DNA from: Wyeomyia smithii
Taxonomy: Eukaryota; Arthropoda; Insecta; Diptera; Culicidae
Reading direction: 5' to 3'
Assembly (NCBI RefSeq): GCF_029784165.1
Contig: NC_073695.1
Span: 228,937,916 to 229,001,915 of the forward strand
DNA length: 64,000 bases
The position numbers and the translations under genes were made by a program. The stretch's first letter is position 1; each line of letters opens with the position of its first letter. This document shows, piece by piece, positions 23,471-36,900 of this stretch. The notes under the pieces are model-generated. The model saw nothing but the letters and a program-made list of their open reading frames with translations, searched no databases and was not told the origin of the DNA.

Positions 23471-24204
23471 ATGTATTTGGCAGCTCCAAACTACTACACC
23501 TAAACAGTTTCAACTGGTATCGAGCAGCATTGCAAAGCGAGCGAGAAGCAAAACCATTCTCCTTCTTTCTGCTTGAGGACGAGACATATGCTACGCTTTT
23601 CAAGTCTTGCGTGTGTGCATTTCAAGATACCTACTTTTTTCTCTTCATGCATTCCTCTGAATAGCAGCAAGCACGCACCGACAGTATGAGTGAGACTATA
23701 ACAACATTGGTATCAAGTATGTACAGCACGGGTGTCTCGCTCATTTCGTGAAGCAACGAGATATCGCCTTGCGCGTCGCAATCCGAACCGAAAGGGAAGC
23801 GAAAGAGCAACCTGCAAATTGTACGTGACGGTTCTAGTCTTGTCGCATATACATGGAAATTCTAAGAGCGAGAGAGAAATTTCTCTCGTCGCTTGAAAAA
23901 AAAGCGTACAAAGGATGACAAATAATAATTATTCACAATTTACAAGTGTTGCCATAAAAATCGGCAACGCTTTTGTGACTTTGTGGAATGAAGGGTTTTG
24001 CTAGTTTTGCGGTGAAGCTAGCGTTGATTACAAAATGTTGTGAACAGAATTTTGTTTCGTTTTTTTTTGCAAATCCATCGAGATAAATTGATCGAGTATT
24101 ATAGCTATTTAAATCTAGTGAGTTCACAAGTTGTTGTTTGCTGCTTGCACTGCTCCATGAGTAGCAGTCACTAATACACTCGACGTGAGAAATAAAGTGT
24201 CGGT
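23471..24204. other. unassigned DNA between repeat ends
   Basis: Purine-rich stretches of GAGCGAGA type (about 23540-23560, 23865-23890) and nothing coding. It could be the interior of a non-autonomous element bounded by 23325-23470 and 24205-24375. Confidence 0.3.
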
Positions 24205-24375
24205 ATATGATACATATTCTGATTTCATTCTATGTCAATGTATTCGCAGTACAACTGTTGCGTTATGCATTTCACACATTTATTGTGCGATTTCTGTGCA
24301 ACATTTGTGCGAATCGGGAAGACACCATGATTGTTCAAGACTTCAACTTTTGCGTGTACCATAAAGGTGCAACAG
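24205..24375 (+). repeat. direct repeat left of the mariner-like remnant
   Basis: Shares 'gttatgcatttcacacatt', then 'ttgtgc', and an end 'acttcaacttttgcgtg' with 25175-25345 in the same orientation. Confidence 0.5.
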
Positions 24376-24429
24376 ATTAATGTTTCTTCATTGATTCTTT
24401 TTATTAGCATAGTAGAATAAAAAAGTTAC

Positions 24430-25110
24430 AGTAAGATTAGTTCGGTTCAAATCTTTCGCCTTCGAATTAGCACGACTTCGATTGGCATTAAATTCCAGAT
24501 CTTCAACAAACCGATTTTAAAACTGTCCAAATTCATATTTTTCACTTCATCCAGCTTTCCTAGCATGTATCCTCAAATGCTGAGGTCCAATGGATTAAAA
24601 TCGGAAGAGAAATATGATAAATTTTCGTTGCACCACCTATAAACAACTAATGCCTAATGCGCTGGCACTGAATCCTGCTGAAAGTAGAAAGTAGTTTTAT
24701 TTCCAAATAATTCCCTGGCACAAGGCAGCAAATGATCTTTGATGGCGTGTTGTAAATAATACTCTTTGTTAGATTCACGCCGTTGTCGATGAATAGCAGT
24801 GGCAACTTTCCATTGGTGGATATTGCTCTCGAGACCATCACAGCTAAAGAATTCTGGTTCGATCCACTCTTGTTTTATCGGCTCCATATACACGATCATT
24901 TTGCTTGATCGATTCAGCCTCCAAAGTAAATAATTTTTCTGTGAGCAGTATGCGTCTTCAGTAGCAAACAAGATTATGCAACCCTGTCAGCACTATTTTT
25001 GCGGAATAATCCGTGAATCTCCTGTTTCTTAAAAGCTCCGTATCGAAGGTCCTTTTTGATAATTTCAAGCATAATGTTATGACGGCTGCTACCGTTGAAG
25101 CAATGTTAGG
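24430..25110 (-). pseudogene. mariner-like (IS630/Tc1-mariner, DDxD) transposase remnant
   Basis: Minus-strand reading gives, in order: a helix-turn-helix end with KKDLRYGAFKKQEIHGL; a degraded catalytic core with YMEPIKQEWIEPEFF and NIHQWKV; the second catalytic block FYFQQDSVPAH near 24660; and, after frame changes, a C-terminal block SSDFNPLDLSIWGYMLGK. The third acidic residue is then an Asp in NPLD, as in the DD37D/maT-like branches, not the Glu of Tc1. Frameshifts and stops make it non-functional. Some ancestral length is missing between the HTH and the core. Confidence 0.7.
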
Positions 25111-25174
25111 AATTGGCTGTTCTTAACGCCAAAAGTGATTGCTCGAAGCTGACGCTTACCGGAAAATTATGATT

Positions 25175-25345
25175 TTCGTGTATACGATATACATTCCGAT
25201 GTCAATCTTTGTCACCGTATCCATTGTACAAACCTTGTGTTATGCATTTCACACATTCGTTGTGCAAAATTAGTCCAAAAATTGTGCGAAACGAGGAGGC
25301 ACGTTGGTTGATTGCGACTTGAGCTTTTGCGTGAAGAGTATGAAT
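25175..25345 (+). repeat. direct repeat right of the mariner-like remnant
   Basis: Diverged direct copy of 24205-24375. Direct rather than inverted orientation is unexpected for terminal repeats of a mariner and suggests two separate non-autonomous copies. Confidence 0.5.
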
Positions 25346-25990
25346 TTTATGAATACCAACTGATAGTTTTGAGCATTGGCGATCTTTAATCTCGATACTT
25401 AAATTTCACCATCATAAACGTATGGAGGTTCAAGCAATATTGTATAAAAGTATGAGCATTGATCAGTATTGCTTCATTTTTTCATTTCCTATAGCTGCTT
25501 ATTCACCAGAAACTACGGCGATGGGAACAAGGATTAACAATTGAAATAGTTGTTAAAATATATAATAAACCTTCTCTTATTAAGGGTTTGGATTATAAAT
25601 TCATCTCAACCAAGTGCCTTACTGAACCTGAGCCAAGTGTGGTTCACAATAAATGTAGAACAAAAAAAAAAACAACACCTATAAAAACGTTCATGCGGTT
25701 TGCTTTCATCATCCACCAATTCCGCATTCGAAGGTATACTTTGTTTCCTTCATCCTGAACCAGCAAGGAACCCTTTTTCCACGGTTGGATACAAACCATT
25801 AGGCAGTAAAGGCGAAAACCTCTTCATCACGTTTCCATTTTTGAACGAAAAAAAAACAGTTCGATCGTGAGTTGGAAATTATTACCCCTCTCAGATGGTG
25901 CTGCGGTTTTCGTTAGTTCTTAATTTGATACACAACCTGGCCGGGAAGGAAAAATGCTGTCAAGCTTAAAAGGAAGTGGTTAAACCAATT
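25346..25990. other. unassigned DNA
   Basis: No gene or named repeat recognised. Confidence 0.4.
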
Positions 25991-28900
25991 TACGACCGAA
26001 CGAGCGCCGCGAAGGGGGTTAGGAAGGGTTTTTTTTTTCATTGTGAAGAAGTTGAAAAAAAAAACAACCCGCAGTTGATTAATAGGAAGAATGCTTGCTC
26101 TAAATTAGTGCCACGCGTCGATTCCCCGTGATGCGGTTGTAGCTTTCTTTGTTACCCTTCGTTTCGATAATCGTAACCCATTCAATGTGGTTCTTAGTGA
26201 TTCCCGTTATGAACAAAATTTCATTTCTAGAAGAACCGTTAGATTCGGTTCTGATGAGAGTGAAGACACGAAAAAAATTGTTTCGAAAAATAAACTGAAT
26301 GAAATTTGGTTGATTGTTTGTGGTTAAAAAATATGGTGCAGCAGCCACCACCATATGTGTGGCGTGCGGCACGCTGAAACGCCACTGCGACCCCCCGGAA
26401 TGGTTTGATGTAATGCTAATAGGTGGAAAAGCTTACGGATAAAGGGTAACTTAGACGAGCCGCTGGAACTGGAGGGCCTCTCCCGTTGTGTTTATTGGTT
26501 TTAGTTGAATGAGGAGAGCATATGTTTTTTTTTTCTTTTTGAATATACAACGGGAAAACTCTTCGTTCATAATTAAATGTGGTTTTGATGAGTTGAGTAT
26601 TATGATTCCAATTTTTAAAACTATTCTAATTTTACCATTGCTTTTTTTAATGACAGAAATCCAGTTTCTTTCAAGCTGCGAGAATTCTGTCTCGATACTC
26701 TGCTAATTAGATCACCCAGCGTCAGTCCGTTACAAAATTTCACCTGCAATTTCGACGGCTTCATAAACCATTTCCAAAACCAGGATATTTATAGAGCAAT
26801 TCAAATGTTTACAAAACATGATGAAGCCAGTCTGAAAGTCAGCCGCGTGCCGCTCGTTAATTCCGAAATGGCCGCGCCCTTTCACTCATAAAAAAGTTGC
26901 ATCCCATGTTTCTAGTTTTCACCTCAATCCTAACGTCTTCGAGGGTTATTTATTGACATATGGGTTTCTATTGCCAAAGCAAAAGGCTGAACAAAAATAA
27001 AAAAATTAGAACACACCAGCAATTTTATTGCAAGCAACCTGTTTCTATCTGCGAGCAAACGAAACGCCGAAACCCGATTGATGGCGGTGCGTGGCGGTGG
27101 TTGTGGCGGCAGCAGTTACCTTGAAACCGATTGCTTTCATCCTCGGAGATAAAGAGAACCGAAATTACCGGGAAGAAAGCGGCCTTTCTGGCCCACGCAA
27201 AAGCGATTTTTTCTCGACCCATTTTTCTGCCTTTCCATCAGTAGAGCATTGTAACGCGCAGAAAAAGGGCACACAAATTGGCCCTCGGATGGGCTGCGGA
27301 TTGCTGCGGCAGGTGCATTCGAACGAGCTGCCATTTGTTTCGTCTTGATTGCTAATGATGTTTCAGCGGGTTTCTTTTATGGGTGTCGGTTTCACGTGTA
27401 CCCATGAAATGCATGTGCAAGGCAACGCATATGAACCTAATATTCTACTGGTTCTGAAGAGCATTACTGATGAACGAAAAAAGGCGTTTAGATCTGGAGA
27501 AATCTAGTGAAGATTTGAATTATTGAGTTATTTGAATCGATACTATAAACCAACTTTTCTGAGAAATTACATTTTGTAAATAGAAAAATCTTCGTAAAGA
27601 ATTTTACTATACAGGGTTTTTATTTGCGTCTGTTCCACGCATTACAAACTATAATTTTAAAATCAGTAAAAAATGACCAGTTTCAGAGAACAGACTTCTT
27701 CATCAAAACTCGAGTAATGGTAAGTTCTGTTTTCAGAGTCTTATTGTAACTTTGAGGGCTTAGATGACAATTATTCTAACTAAGCAAGTTCATCTTTTTT
27801 CCAAAATCACTAATTGTTGACATAATATGTAATTTTTAAAATGCTGTTTAAGCATTCTTTGAATTATTAGTTCAGTCGAAAGCAAATACAAAGTTTCATA
27901 CGAGTCCAATTGCCTCATGTTTAGGAAATGCTTAATAACAGTTACAAATTTGAACAATTAATAGAAGCAAGTATTCTAATAATAATAGATTAAAGTACTG
28001 AGAAATAAGGTATCTGAAGTTAACAAAAGGCTGAAAGTTATACAATTTATCCCTTTAACTGTTTATATAAGTTTTTTGCCAGTTATATAAATTATAAAGG
28101 TGTTTTCTCCTCTTTTAAATGGATGATTTAAGTACTACAAACTGTGTTCCTTAATATTCATATGAGAAATCGGTAATAATGGCAAACAACGTAGAAATAC
28201 TTATTTTCCTAATTAGTTATGCATTTCTGAATTAATCAGCTTTTTCTTAGGTTGTAAATCTACATATCCTCCTCTCTAACCTCCCCTCCCATCACACGCA
28301 AATCCTCGTAACTGTGGAGCTGATGAATCGCAAATATAACGGACACGAAAGATTGGACTTGCAAATGGCAAGCTAGTACAAAAGATTTACTCAAACCTTC
28401 TGAGAAACGTACGATTTACTTACGAGTCGTACCATAATTAAGTGCCATGAATTCTGGCAACTCATGCATCCAAACTTCTTCCTTCATATCAATTGGCTAG
28501 AAAAAGTTACCAGAAACTCCCCAGCACCAAACCCTAACCTCAACTGCTCAAAGGCAGTAGAGCAAAAATCGTAAATAGGATTTAGCAAGGCTACAAGTTT
28601 ACGTTTTCTCGATTGCAGTTGGATTACTACCACACAGTCCGACGGCTCAGTCCGCCTCCTCAGGTCAACATCGGCCCATGTTCCATAAGATGCTGGTTTC
28701 CCCTTCCCCATCTTCCCCCAAGGCAAGAACAACGACAGAGCATTCCGAAAATAAATATGGGGTTATCGTTCTACATCATGACCGATTCGTACACCGTCCG
28801 GAGCTCCAGCGTTTCTCCAAATGTTTTGTGTTTTTACCCTGTTCTTTTGGAAGTCCCCTTCCCGGATTGGAAGTTGACTCCCAGTTTCTAGTGAAAAAGT

Positions 28901-30500
28901 GCAGTTGAGGGTGGTGAAATTGAGGCGAAGCCAACAAAAAAATGTTTCCCAAAAATAGATCACCCTAACTCTGTCTCAGCTAGAAACGATGAACGGTGTA
29001 CGGATGGAAAAAGAGTAAACATCATACGGTGTAATTTATACATGCATGATGGTTCATTTCCCACTTCTGTTGCCTCCAACTGGGAGGTTTTTTACGCTGT
29101 TCCTGCTGCGGTAGTCGGTGATGGAGACACTCGGTGCTCTTTTAGCTTTATTTTGTTCACGCCAGGGTCGTGGGGAGGGGGAAATGCTTCTGTTTCCTAC
29201 TTCACTGTTTTTGCCTAGCCACGCACCCTCTGCTCAGATACCGAAAGGGGACCAGTTTAATGCCGGTGGAGTCTACCTCCCCGCGCCACACCGCGTCATA
29301 TGCAACACAACACCGTATCGTGTTCGTGACAGACACGAGAGCGCTTCTTGTCTTTAGCGAGTGGATTGCAAATGGCACGAGGGGAGCATAAAAAATGGTC
29401 TTTTATTTCGATATTATGTAAATAGAACTTACCATATATTATTTACAGAGATTCCAAACCCGGAGAAGCTCCGCGACGATGGTTTTGTGCTTATATGGGG
29501 GAATAGTTTGCTCTCGTGTTTCTTCCACTTTTCGCCGGCTCGGCTGGTGTGTAACCAAACTAAAACGACTGCCAGCAGCAATGGCGCGGATGCTGTGTTG
29601 ATGATGAAGGTGTTGGTGATATTTATAGCGAGTGGCGGCAATCAGTGTGAACGGTAATAATCGACGGTGGACCCCTCGCCAGCGAAGGCAACCGTCCGAT
29701 GGCGATCTGCTTTCGTTGCCGGCGCGTGATCGATTGACCGTCAGAGATTTTCTGATGGCAGATATGGGGAAATAAATGACGGCAGAACATGTCCTATTAT
29801 TTTCTCTAATTTTGTTTTGCATCCAACTTGACGGCTGCGACAGAAATTGGCTGCAATTGACAGATTATGTGGGTTTGGTTTTTGGGGAATTCACTGGTTA
29901 AGTACCATGCAAAAGGGCGGCCCCCAGCGTTGAATGTTTGCAATAAATTGTCTTTGCGGTAGAAAGGATATAAAAATTCAAACTTACTAAAAGCTTGATA
30001 CCATATATTGTAAACATATGGAAAACATTTAGTTGTCGCGTGGTGATTCACTCCAACAATGTACAGACGGAATATCTCATGTCTAACAAACCAATATGCG
30101 GCAGCCGTTCCCCCTTTCAAGCTAACGTTCCACCATTTCTGAAGACGCTCTATGCCACCTCCCCTTTTGCGTGGAAGAGTTTTTTACTTTCCTCAGCAAC
30201 GAATGCTTCGAAATTTAAACAACAAAAAATCCATTTATAACCCCACCATTGCCGAACTCTTTCTGCATCATCGTCGTTCCTCATCCAATCCGGTGCTACA
30301 CCCACCGTGTGACGGACGACGACGGTGACGTGCGTGTGTATGTTTGATGGGTGGGGTTTTGGATGTGAAATTTTCTCTGCCGTTTTGCCGTTGAACGTCG
30401 TTGGCATGGCTTCACCCTTTCGATGACGCTTGCTTGGGTTATACACGCCAGCATGTTTTGGATGTAATAACTCCTACTGATTAATTACTCCATCATATAC
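25991..30500. other. GC-richer, repeat-poor unassigned block
   Basis: Composition is closer to that of 10.3-11.8 kb than to the AT-rich spacer, and none of the dispersed repeats listed elsewhere occurs here. Many short frames overlap on both strands (longest about 127 codons at 29439-29822, minus) with no recognisable domain. The region may be intronic or conserved non-coding DNA of a gene whose exons lie outside. Confidence 0.35.
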
Positions 30501-31979
30501 TTCGACAAGTATGCTGCTTGGTCTGTGGGAAGGAGGTTTAGGGTACGACACCCCAAGAAATAGAGAAAAGAAAATGCGTTTTATTCACTCATTCGAGTAA
30601 AAATAAAGCAATGACATGCACTGACTAAGACACCATTGTGGCAGACTGAAAAATTCACCGTTCATACAAGATGACGTTTGAATGTGTTTGAAATTATCTC
30701 GACACTATAAGATATTAAACATTACTAAGCAAGATGATAGCAAGAAAGAAACGTTATCATTCGTACATTTTTAATAATAAATTGCCCACATTTTGGGCCA
30801 CAAATATCACTATCTAAAAAAGTAAACTTAAAATATCAGCTTCTGCGAAGAAACTATCCGTTTCCGAGAATGGGAAAAATTAGGTTTTTGTCACGAACAA
30901 GACGATGGACTCAACGGTATACGGGCAAGAGTTCTTCAAAATGCGAGTTTTACCATTTTACACAAAGGTCCTGTCAAGCTTTTGTCGGATTTACTAACAA
31001 CTAATTACACAACTGACTGATTACAAAGAATGTTCGCGATTCCACCTGATGACTGACAGAATAATTATCTCATATTTTTCTCTGAAAGTACAAAAAGGAC
31101 GTTCATTTTGACTACTTAACATGTTTTTTAAGTCAAATCAGCTCCGAGATAGAGCTAATTCATTCATTTCGGTTTGTGAATAAAATAGGCTTCATTTTTG
31201 ATGGTTTTATTAGAGAATTTATCAAAGAACAATTGTAGTTTAAATATGTGAAACAAAAATACAGCTAAGTTCCGTTTTTGGCACATTCCGATTTTGACAA
31301 CTTTTGGTTCCAGTTTTTGAAACACAATTTTTTCTCTGTTTTCCGATTTTCAATTCTCGACTCATCTTATCTTTTACTGATTGGCGGCTCAAAACTTATC
31401 CTAATTGTTTTCTACAAGTTTAAATAGACACAATATTTGACACATTTCAGGTTAACTCGTCGGAGAGGCTGTCAACATTCTCTCAGAATTCAATGAAAAT
31501 TTGTGAGTAGGAAACTTGGCATACATTTTTAATCGAAAATAGATCTAGACTAACTTTTGAAGATTGAGAAAAGTTGTCAATGGAACTTTCATTTTTTACG
31601 AAGCGTTGAATGAATGAAATTTGAAATCGAACACTGAAAAATTTATTGTAAGAACAAAAAGTTATTTAAAAAAAGTCAACTCAGATTTTTTTCAACTCTA
31701 GTTTATTTAACAAACAATTTACACTCTTATATAAAGAAAAAAGGTTTTTAAAAAAACGTACACAATTTATTTGTAAGTAAGAGATTATTCCCATGTTTTT
31801 TTTATTATTTACATGGATACCGAAAGTTTTGTCTCCAACTTAAGAAACATTATTCACTCAATTGGGGAATTGTTTTGCTTTCGACTACAATGTACAATTT
31901 TTTTACTAAATTTGTAAAAAATAGGATAAAATAATTTTTAAATTCTAACTATTGAAAATTCATGTCATTTGAAAACTTT
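30501..31979. other. unassigned AT-rich DNA
   Basis: Nothing recognised. Confidence 0.4.
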
Positions 31980-31983
31980 TTAA

Positions 31984-32123
31984 CCCTCTGGTGCCCAAGT
32001 TAATTTCTAAACGGACTTCGGTAAAATAACTATGAATTTTTATAAACACTTTTTAAGTAATTATTGAAGTTTTTCAGAGGTTTGTCTGAAGCCCGCCATA
32101 AGGCGGCATTTGGCACTAGAGGG
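31984..32123. mobile_element. 140 bp piggyBac-type MITE with TTAA target duplication
   Basis: The ends are CCCTCTGGTGCC on the left and, read inverted, CCCTCTAGTGCC on the right. They are flanked on both sides by TTAA (31980-31983 and 32124-32127). TTAA duplication with CCC-starting inverted ends is the known signature of the piggyBac superfamily. There is no coding capacity, so mobilisation in trans would be needed. Confidence 0.75.
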
Positions 32124-32149
32124 TTAAACTAGTCACTAATTTTTTTTAT

Positions 32150-32350
32150 TATCATACTAGCTGACCCGGCAAACTTCGTACCGCTGCCATGAGTTTTATT
32201 GACTGTTGTACTGCAAAAGCAAATATCTAGCTGCTGCTTCAAAAACGTACTCAAGATATGTTTTAGCTCTGATTTCTCAATAGTATTTGAATCAATCCAG
32301 CGCTCGTAAAATTCTTTGTTTTTTTATGATTAAACATTATAAAGTACCTT
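32150..32350 (+). repeat. dispersed insect repeat, 5' hallmark
   Basis: Begins 'ctagctgacccggcaaactt' followed by 'cgtaccgc', a start shared by a very common arthropod interspersed repeat whose tail type is also seen at 2246-2340. The rest of this copy is decayed. Confidence 0.5.
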
Positions 32351-33945
32351 TTAACAATAATTAAAAAAAAATAATAAAAAAAATAATATAAACAGTCATT
32401 GTTTCAAATATTCTTAATGAGATTCTAACGTCATCTATTCAAATATTCAAAAGCTTGGCCTTATGCAAATAAAGTAATATCCTTCTGCCTGGCCATTCTT
32501 ACTGGAACAGATTTAATTGAAAGCTTTGGAATCCTAAATAACCCAAGCTCAAAATTTTAGGATATTCGAAACATGTGAAATTGGTAAAATCGGTCCTAGC
32601 CACTAAATTCTATTCTATCTTCAGTGCTGCGAAACCTTACATTTTCATCGACATGCCTACGCTGCTTTTCGTTTCGGTGTGCCCGAATATTCGCTAGTTG
32701 ATTCGCATTCCGTGTATGATGGTCAATGCTGCTACGTTTCTTAATCGCAAAACACTTGCTACAACTCTATCTGAAAAAAGTCACCTCGACCACAGCAGAA
32801 ATTTGTCGACGTCAACTGGAAGATATGTAGGAATCAGTTTGATCTTGTAGATTAGGAGACATTCCTTTTATAACATACCCGAAGCGGCTTTTTCTTCAGG
32901 AAGCACTCCCACCATAGGCGGCAGAAAATTAATCGGAACCAACTGAAACCAACATGAACACTTCTTAGAGTTCTTGCAAAAACTCATTATTATTTTCATT
33001 CTTTTATGTTTATGGTACCGACAGTGTCCTCTTCTTTCTTCATGAACAGTCACAGCACAAATTCACAGAAACCGACGTAGAATTCAAGTGTAATCAACTA
33101 AAACCAATACAAAAATCGCACAGAATTATCCATAAAATATTTAAAGACATTGAAGGCGGTCGATGAAATCGCCATCGAGTGGCACGTCTGTTTGTCTGTG
33201 CTACAACTATAACCATCGTTTTAATATGGAAGGAACGCAATTAAGTGCAACATAAAACCAGTTTGACTTTGAAAAACACCATTGACAGATTTTGACTTTA
33301 AACGTTTTATGATTTTCGTTATTGTCATGGCATAGTGACAATATCGTTTTGTCCTGAACGAAAATTCTCGCAAAACGTTTTGGTCAACCATTTTTCGGAT
33401 TTTTTTCATATATGATACCAATTGTTTTTCACGTGACCATGTGACATAAAGCTGTTTTTGCGAGAATATGCATGTTTGAGGTTTAATAGCACAAAATATC
33501 AGGGCTTTGGATATTATCGTATATCACGCAATTGCGAGGCGCGAGGGTATATACATACGTTTGAAATTAAATGGCGAATTGGTCGGTTATATCTGGATAC
33601 ACGGAACTTCGAAATTTTCGGCAGCGAAAACGAATTTCAAATTATATGTGAATCATTAACAGGTGCTTGTTTACTCAACAACGACGCCTCTATAACGACG
33701 CTACAACAGATTGTCTACTGCTCATAGCCTGCAATCATAGTTATATAATAACGTTGTTCTTGGAGTAAAAGGCGAACATATATTATTTTTTTAACTTTAT
33801 CAGTTGATTATTGTTATTTTTATGGCTTATTAACTCGTCGGAGAACAAGACAAATTAAACACAAAAAGAATCATTCAAATCCGTTGATTCTATTTCAAAT
33901 GAACCGCTTTTATACAGACACGAACTTATTTTTATTTAATAGATA
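32351..33945. other. unassigned DNA left of the hexanucleotide array
   Basis: No supported gene; frames at 32868-33053, 33221-33421 and 33458-33727 match no family I recognise. Confidence 0.4.
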
Positions 33946-36900
33946 CATATTCAGATTCATATTCATATTCATATTCATATTCATATTCATATTCATATTC
34001 ATATTCATATTCATATTCATATTCATATTCATATTCATATTCATATTCATATTCATATTCATATTCATATTCATATTCATATTCATATTCATATTCATAT
34101 TCATATTCATATTCATATTCATATTCATATTCATATTCATATTCATATTCATATTCATATTCATATTCATATTCATATTCATATTCATATTCATATTCAT
34201 ATTCATATTCATATTCATATTCATATTCATATTCATATTCATATTCATATTCATATTCATATTCATATTCATATTCATATTCATATTCATATTCATATTC
34301 ATATTCATATTCATATTCATATTCATATTCATATTCATATTCATATTCATATTCATATTCATATTCATATTCATATTCATATTCATATTCATATTCATAT
34401 TCATATTCATATTCATATTCATATTCATATTCATATTCATATTCATATTCATATTCATATTCATATTCATATTCATATTCATATTCATATTCATATTCAT
34501 ATTCATATTCATATTCATATTCATATTCATATTCATATTCATATTCATATTCATATTCATATTCATATTCATATTCATATTCATATTCATATTCATATTC
34601 ATATTCATATTCATATTCATATTCATATTCATATTCATATTCATATTCATATTCATATTCATATTCATATTCATATTCATATTCATATTCATATTCATAT
34701 TCATATTCATATTCATATTCATATTCATATTCATATTCATATTCATATTCATATTCATATTCATATTCATATTCATATTCATATTCATATTCATATTCAT
34801 ATTCATATTCATATTCATATTCATATTCATATTCATATTCATATTCATATTCATATTCATATTCATATTCATATTCATATTCATATTCATATTCATATTC
34901 ATATTCATATTCATATTCATATTCATATTCATATTCATATTCATATTCATATTCATATTCATATTCATATTCATATTCATATTCATATTCATATTCATAT
35001 TCATATTCATATTCATATTCATATTCATATTCATATTCATATTCATATTCATATTCATATTCATATTCATATTCATATTCATATTCATATTCATATTCAT
35101 ATTCATATTCATATTCATATTCATATTCATATTCATATTCATATTCATATTCATATTCATATTCATATTCATATTCATATTCATATTCATATTCATATTC
35201 ATATTCATATTCATATTCATATTCATATTCATATTCATATTCATATTCATATTCATATTCATATTCATATTCATATTCATATTCATATTCATATTCATAT
35301 TCATATTCATATTCATATTCATATTCATATTCATATTCATATTCATATTCATATTCATATTCATATTCATATTCATATTCATATTCATATTCATATTCAT
35401 ATTCATATTCATATTCATATTCATATTCATATTCATATTCATATTCATATTCATATTCATATTCATATTCATATTCATATTCATATTCATATTCATATTC
35501 ATATTCATATTCATATTCATATTCATATTCATATTCATATTCATATTCATATTCATATTCATATTCATATTCATATTCATATTCATATTCATATTCATAT
35601 TCATATTCATATTCATATTCATATTCATATTCATATTCATATTCATATTCATATTCATATTCATATTCATATTCATATTCATATTCATATTCATATTCAT
35701 ATTCATATTCATATTCATATTCATATTCATATTCATATTCATATTCATATTCATATTCATATTCATATTCATATTCATATTCATATTCATATTCATATTC
35801 ATATTCATATTCATATTCATATTCATATTCATATTCATATTCATATTCATATTCATATTCATATTCATATTCATATTCATATTCATATTCATATTCATAT
35901 TCATATTCATATTCATATTCATATTCATATTCATATTCATATTCATATTCATATTCATATTCATATTCATATTCATATTCATATTCATATTCATATTCAT
36001 ATTCATATTCATATTCATATTCATATTCATATTCATATTCATATTCATATTCATATTCATATTCATATTCATATTCATATTCATATTCATATTCATATTC
36101 ATATTCATATTCATATTCATATTCATATTCATATTCATATTCATATTCATATTCATATTCATATTCATATTCATATTCATATTCATATTCATATTCATAT
36201 TCATATTCATATTCATATTCATATTCATATTCATATTCATATTCATATTCATATTCATATTCATATTCATATTCATATTCATATTCATATTCATATTCAT
36301 ATTCATATTCATATTCATATTCATATTCATATTCATATTCATATTCATATTCATATTCATATTCATATTCATATTCATATTCATATTCATATTCATATTC
36401 ATATTCATATTCATATTCATATTCATATTCATATTCATATTCATATTCATATTCATATTCATATTCATATTCATATTCATATTCATATTCATATTCATAT
36501 TCATATTCATATTCATATTCATATTCATATTCATATTCATATTCATATTCATATTCATATTCATATTCATATTCATATTCATATTCATATTCATATTCAT
36601 ATTCATATTCATATTCATATTCATATTCATATTCATATTCATATTCATATTCATATTCATATTCATATTCATATTCATATTCATATTCATATTCATATTC
36701 ATATTCATATTCATATTCATATTCATATTCATATTCATATTCATATTCATATTCATATTCATATTCATATTCATATTCATATTCATATTCATATTCATAT
36801 TCATATTCATATTCATATTCATATTCATATTCATATTCATATTCATATTCATATTCATATTCATATTCATATTCATATTCATATTCATATTCATATTCAT

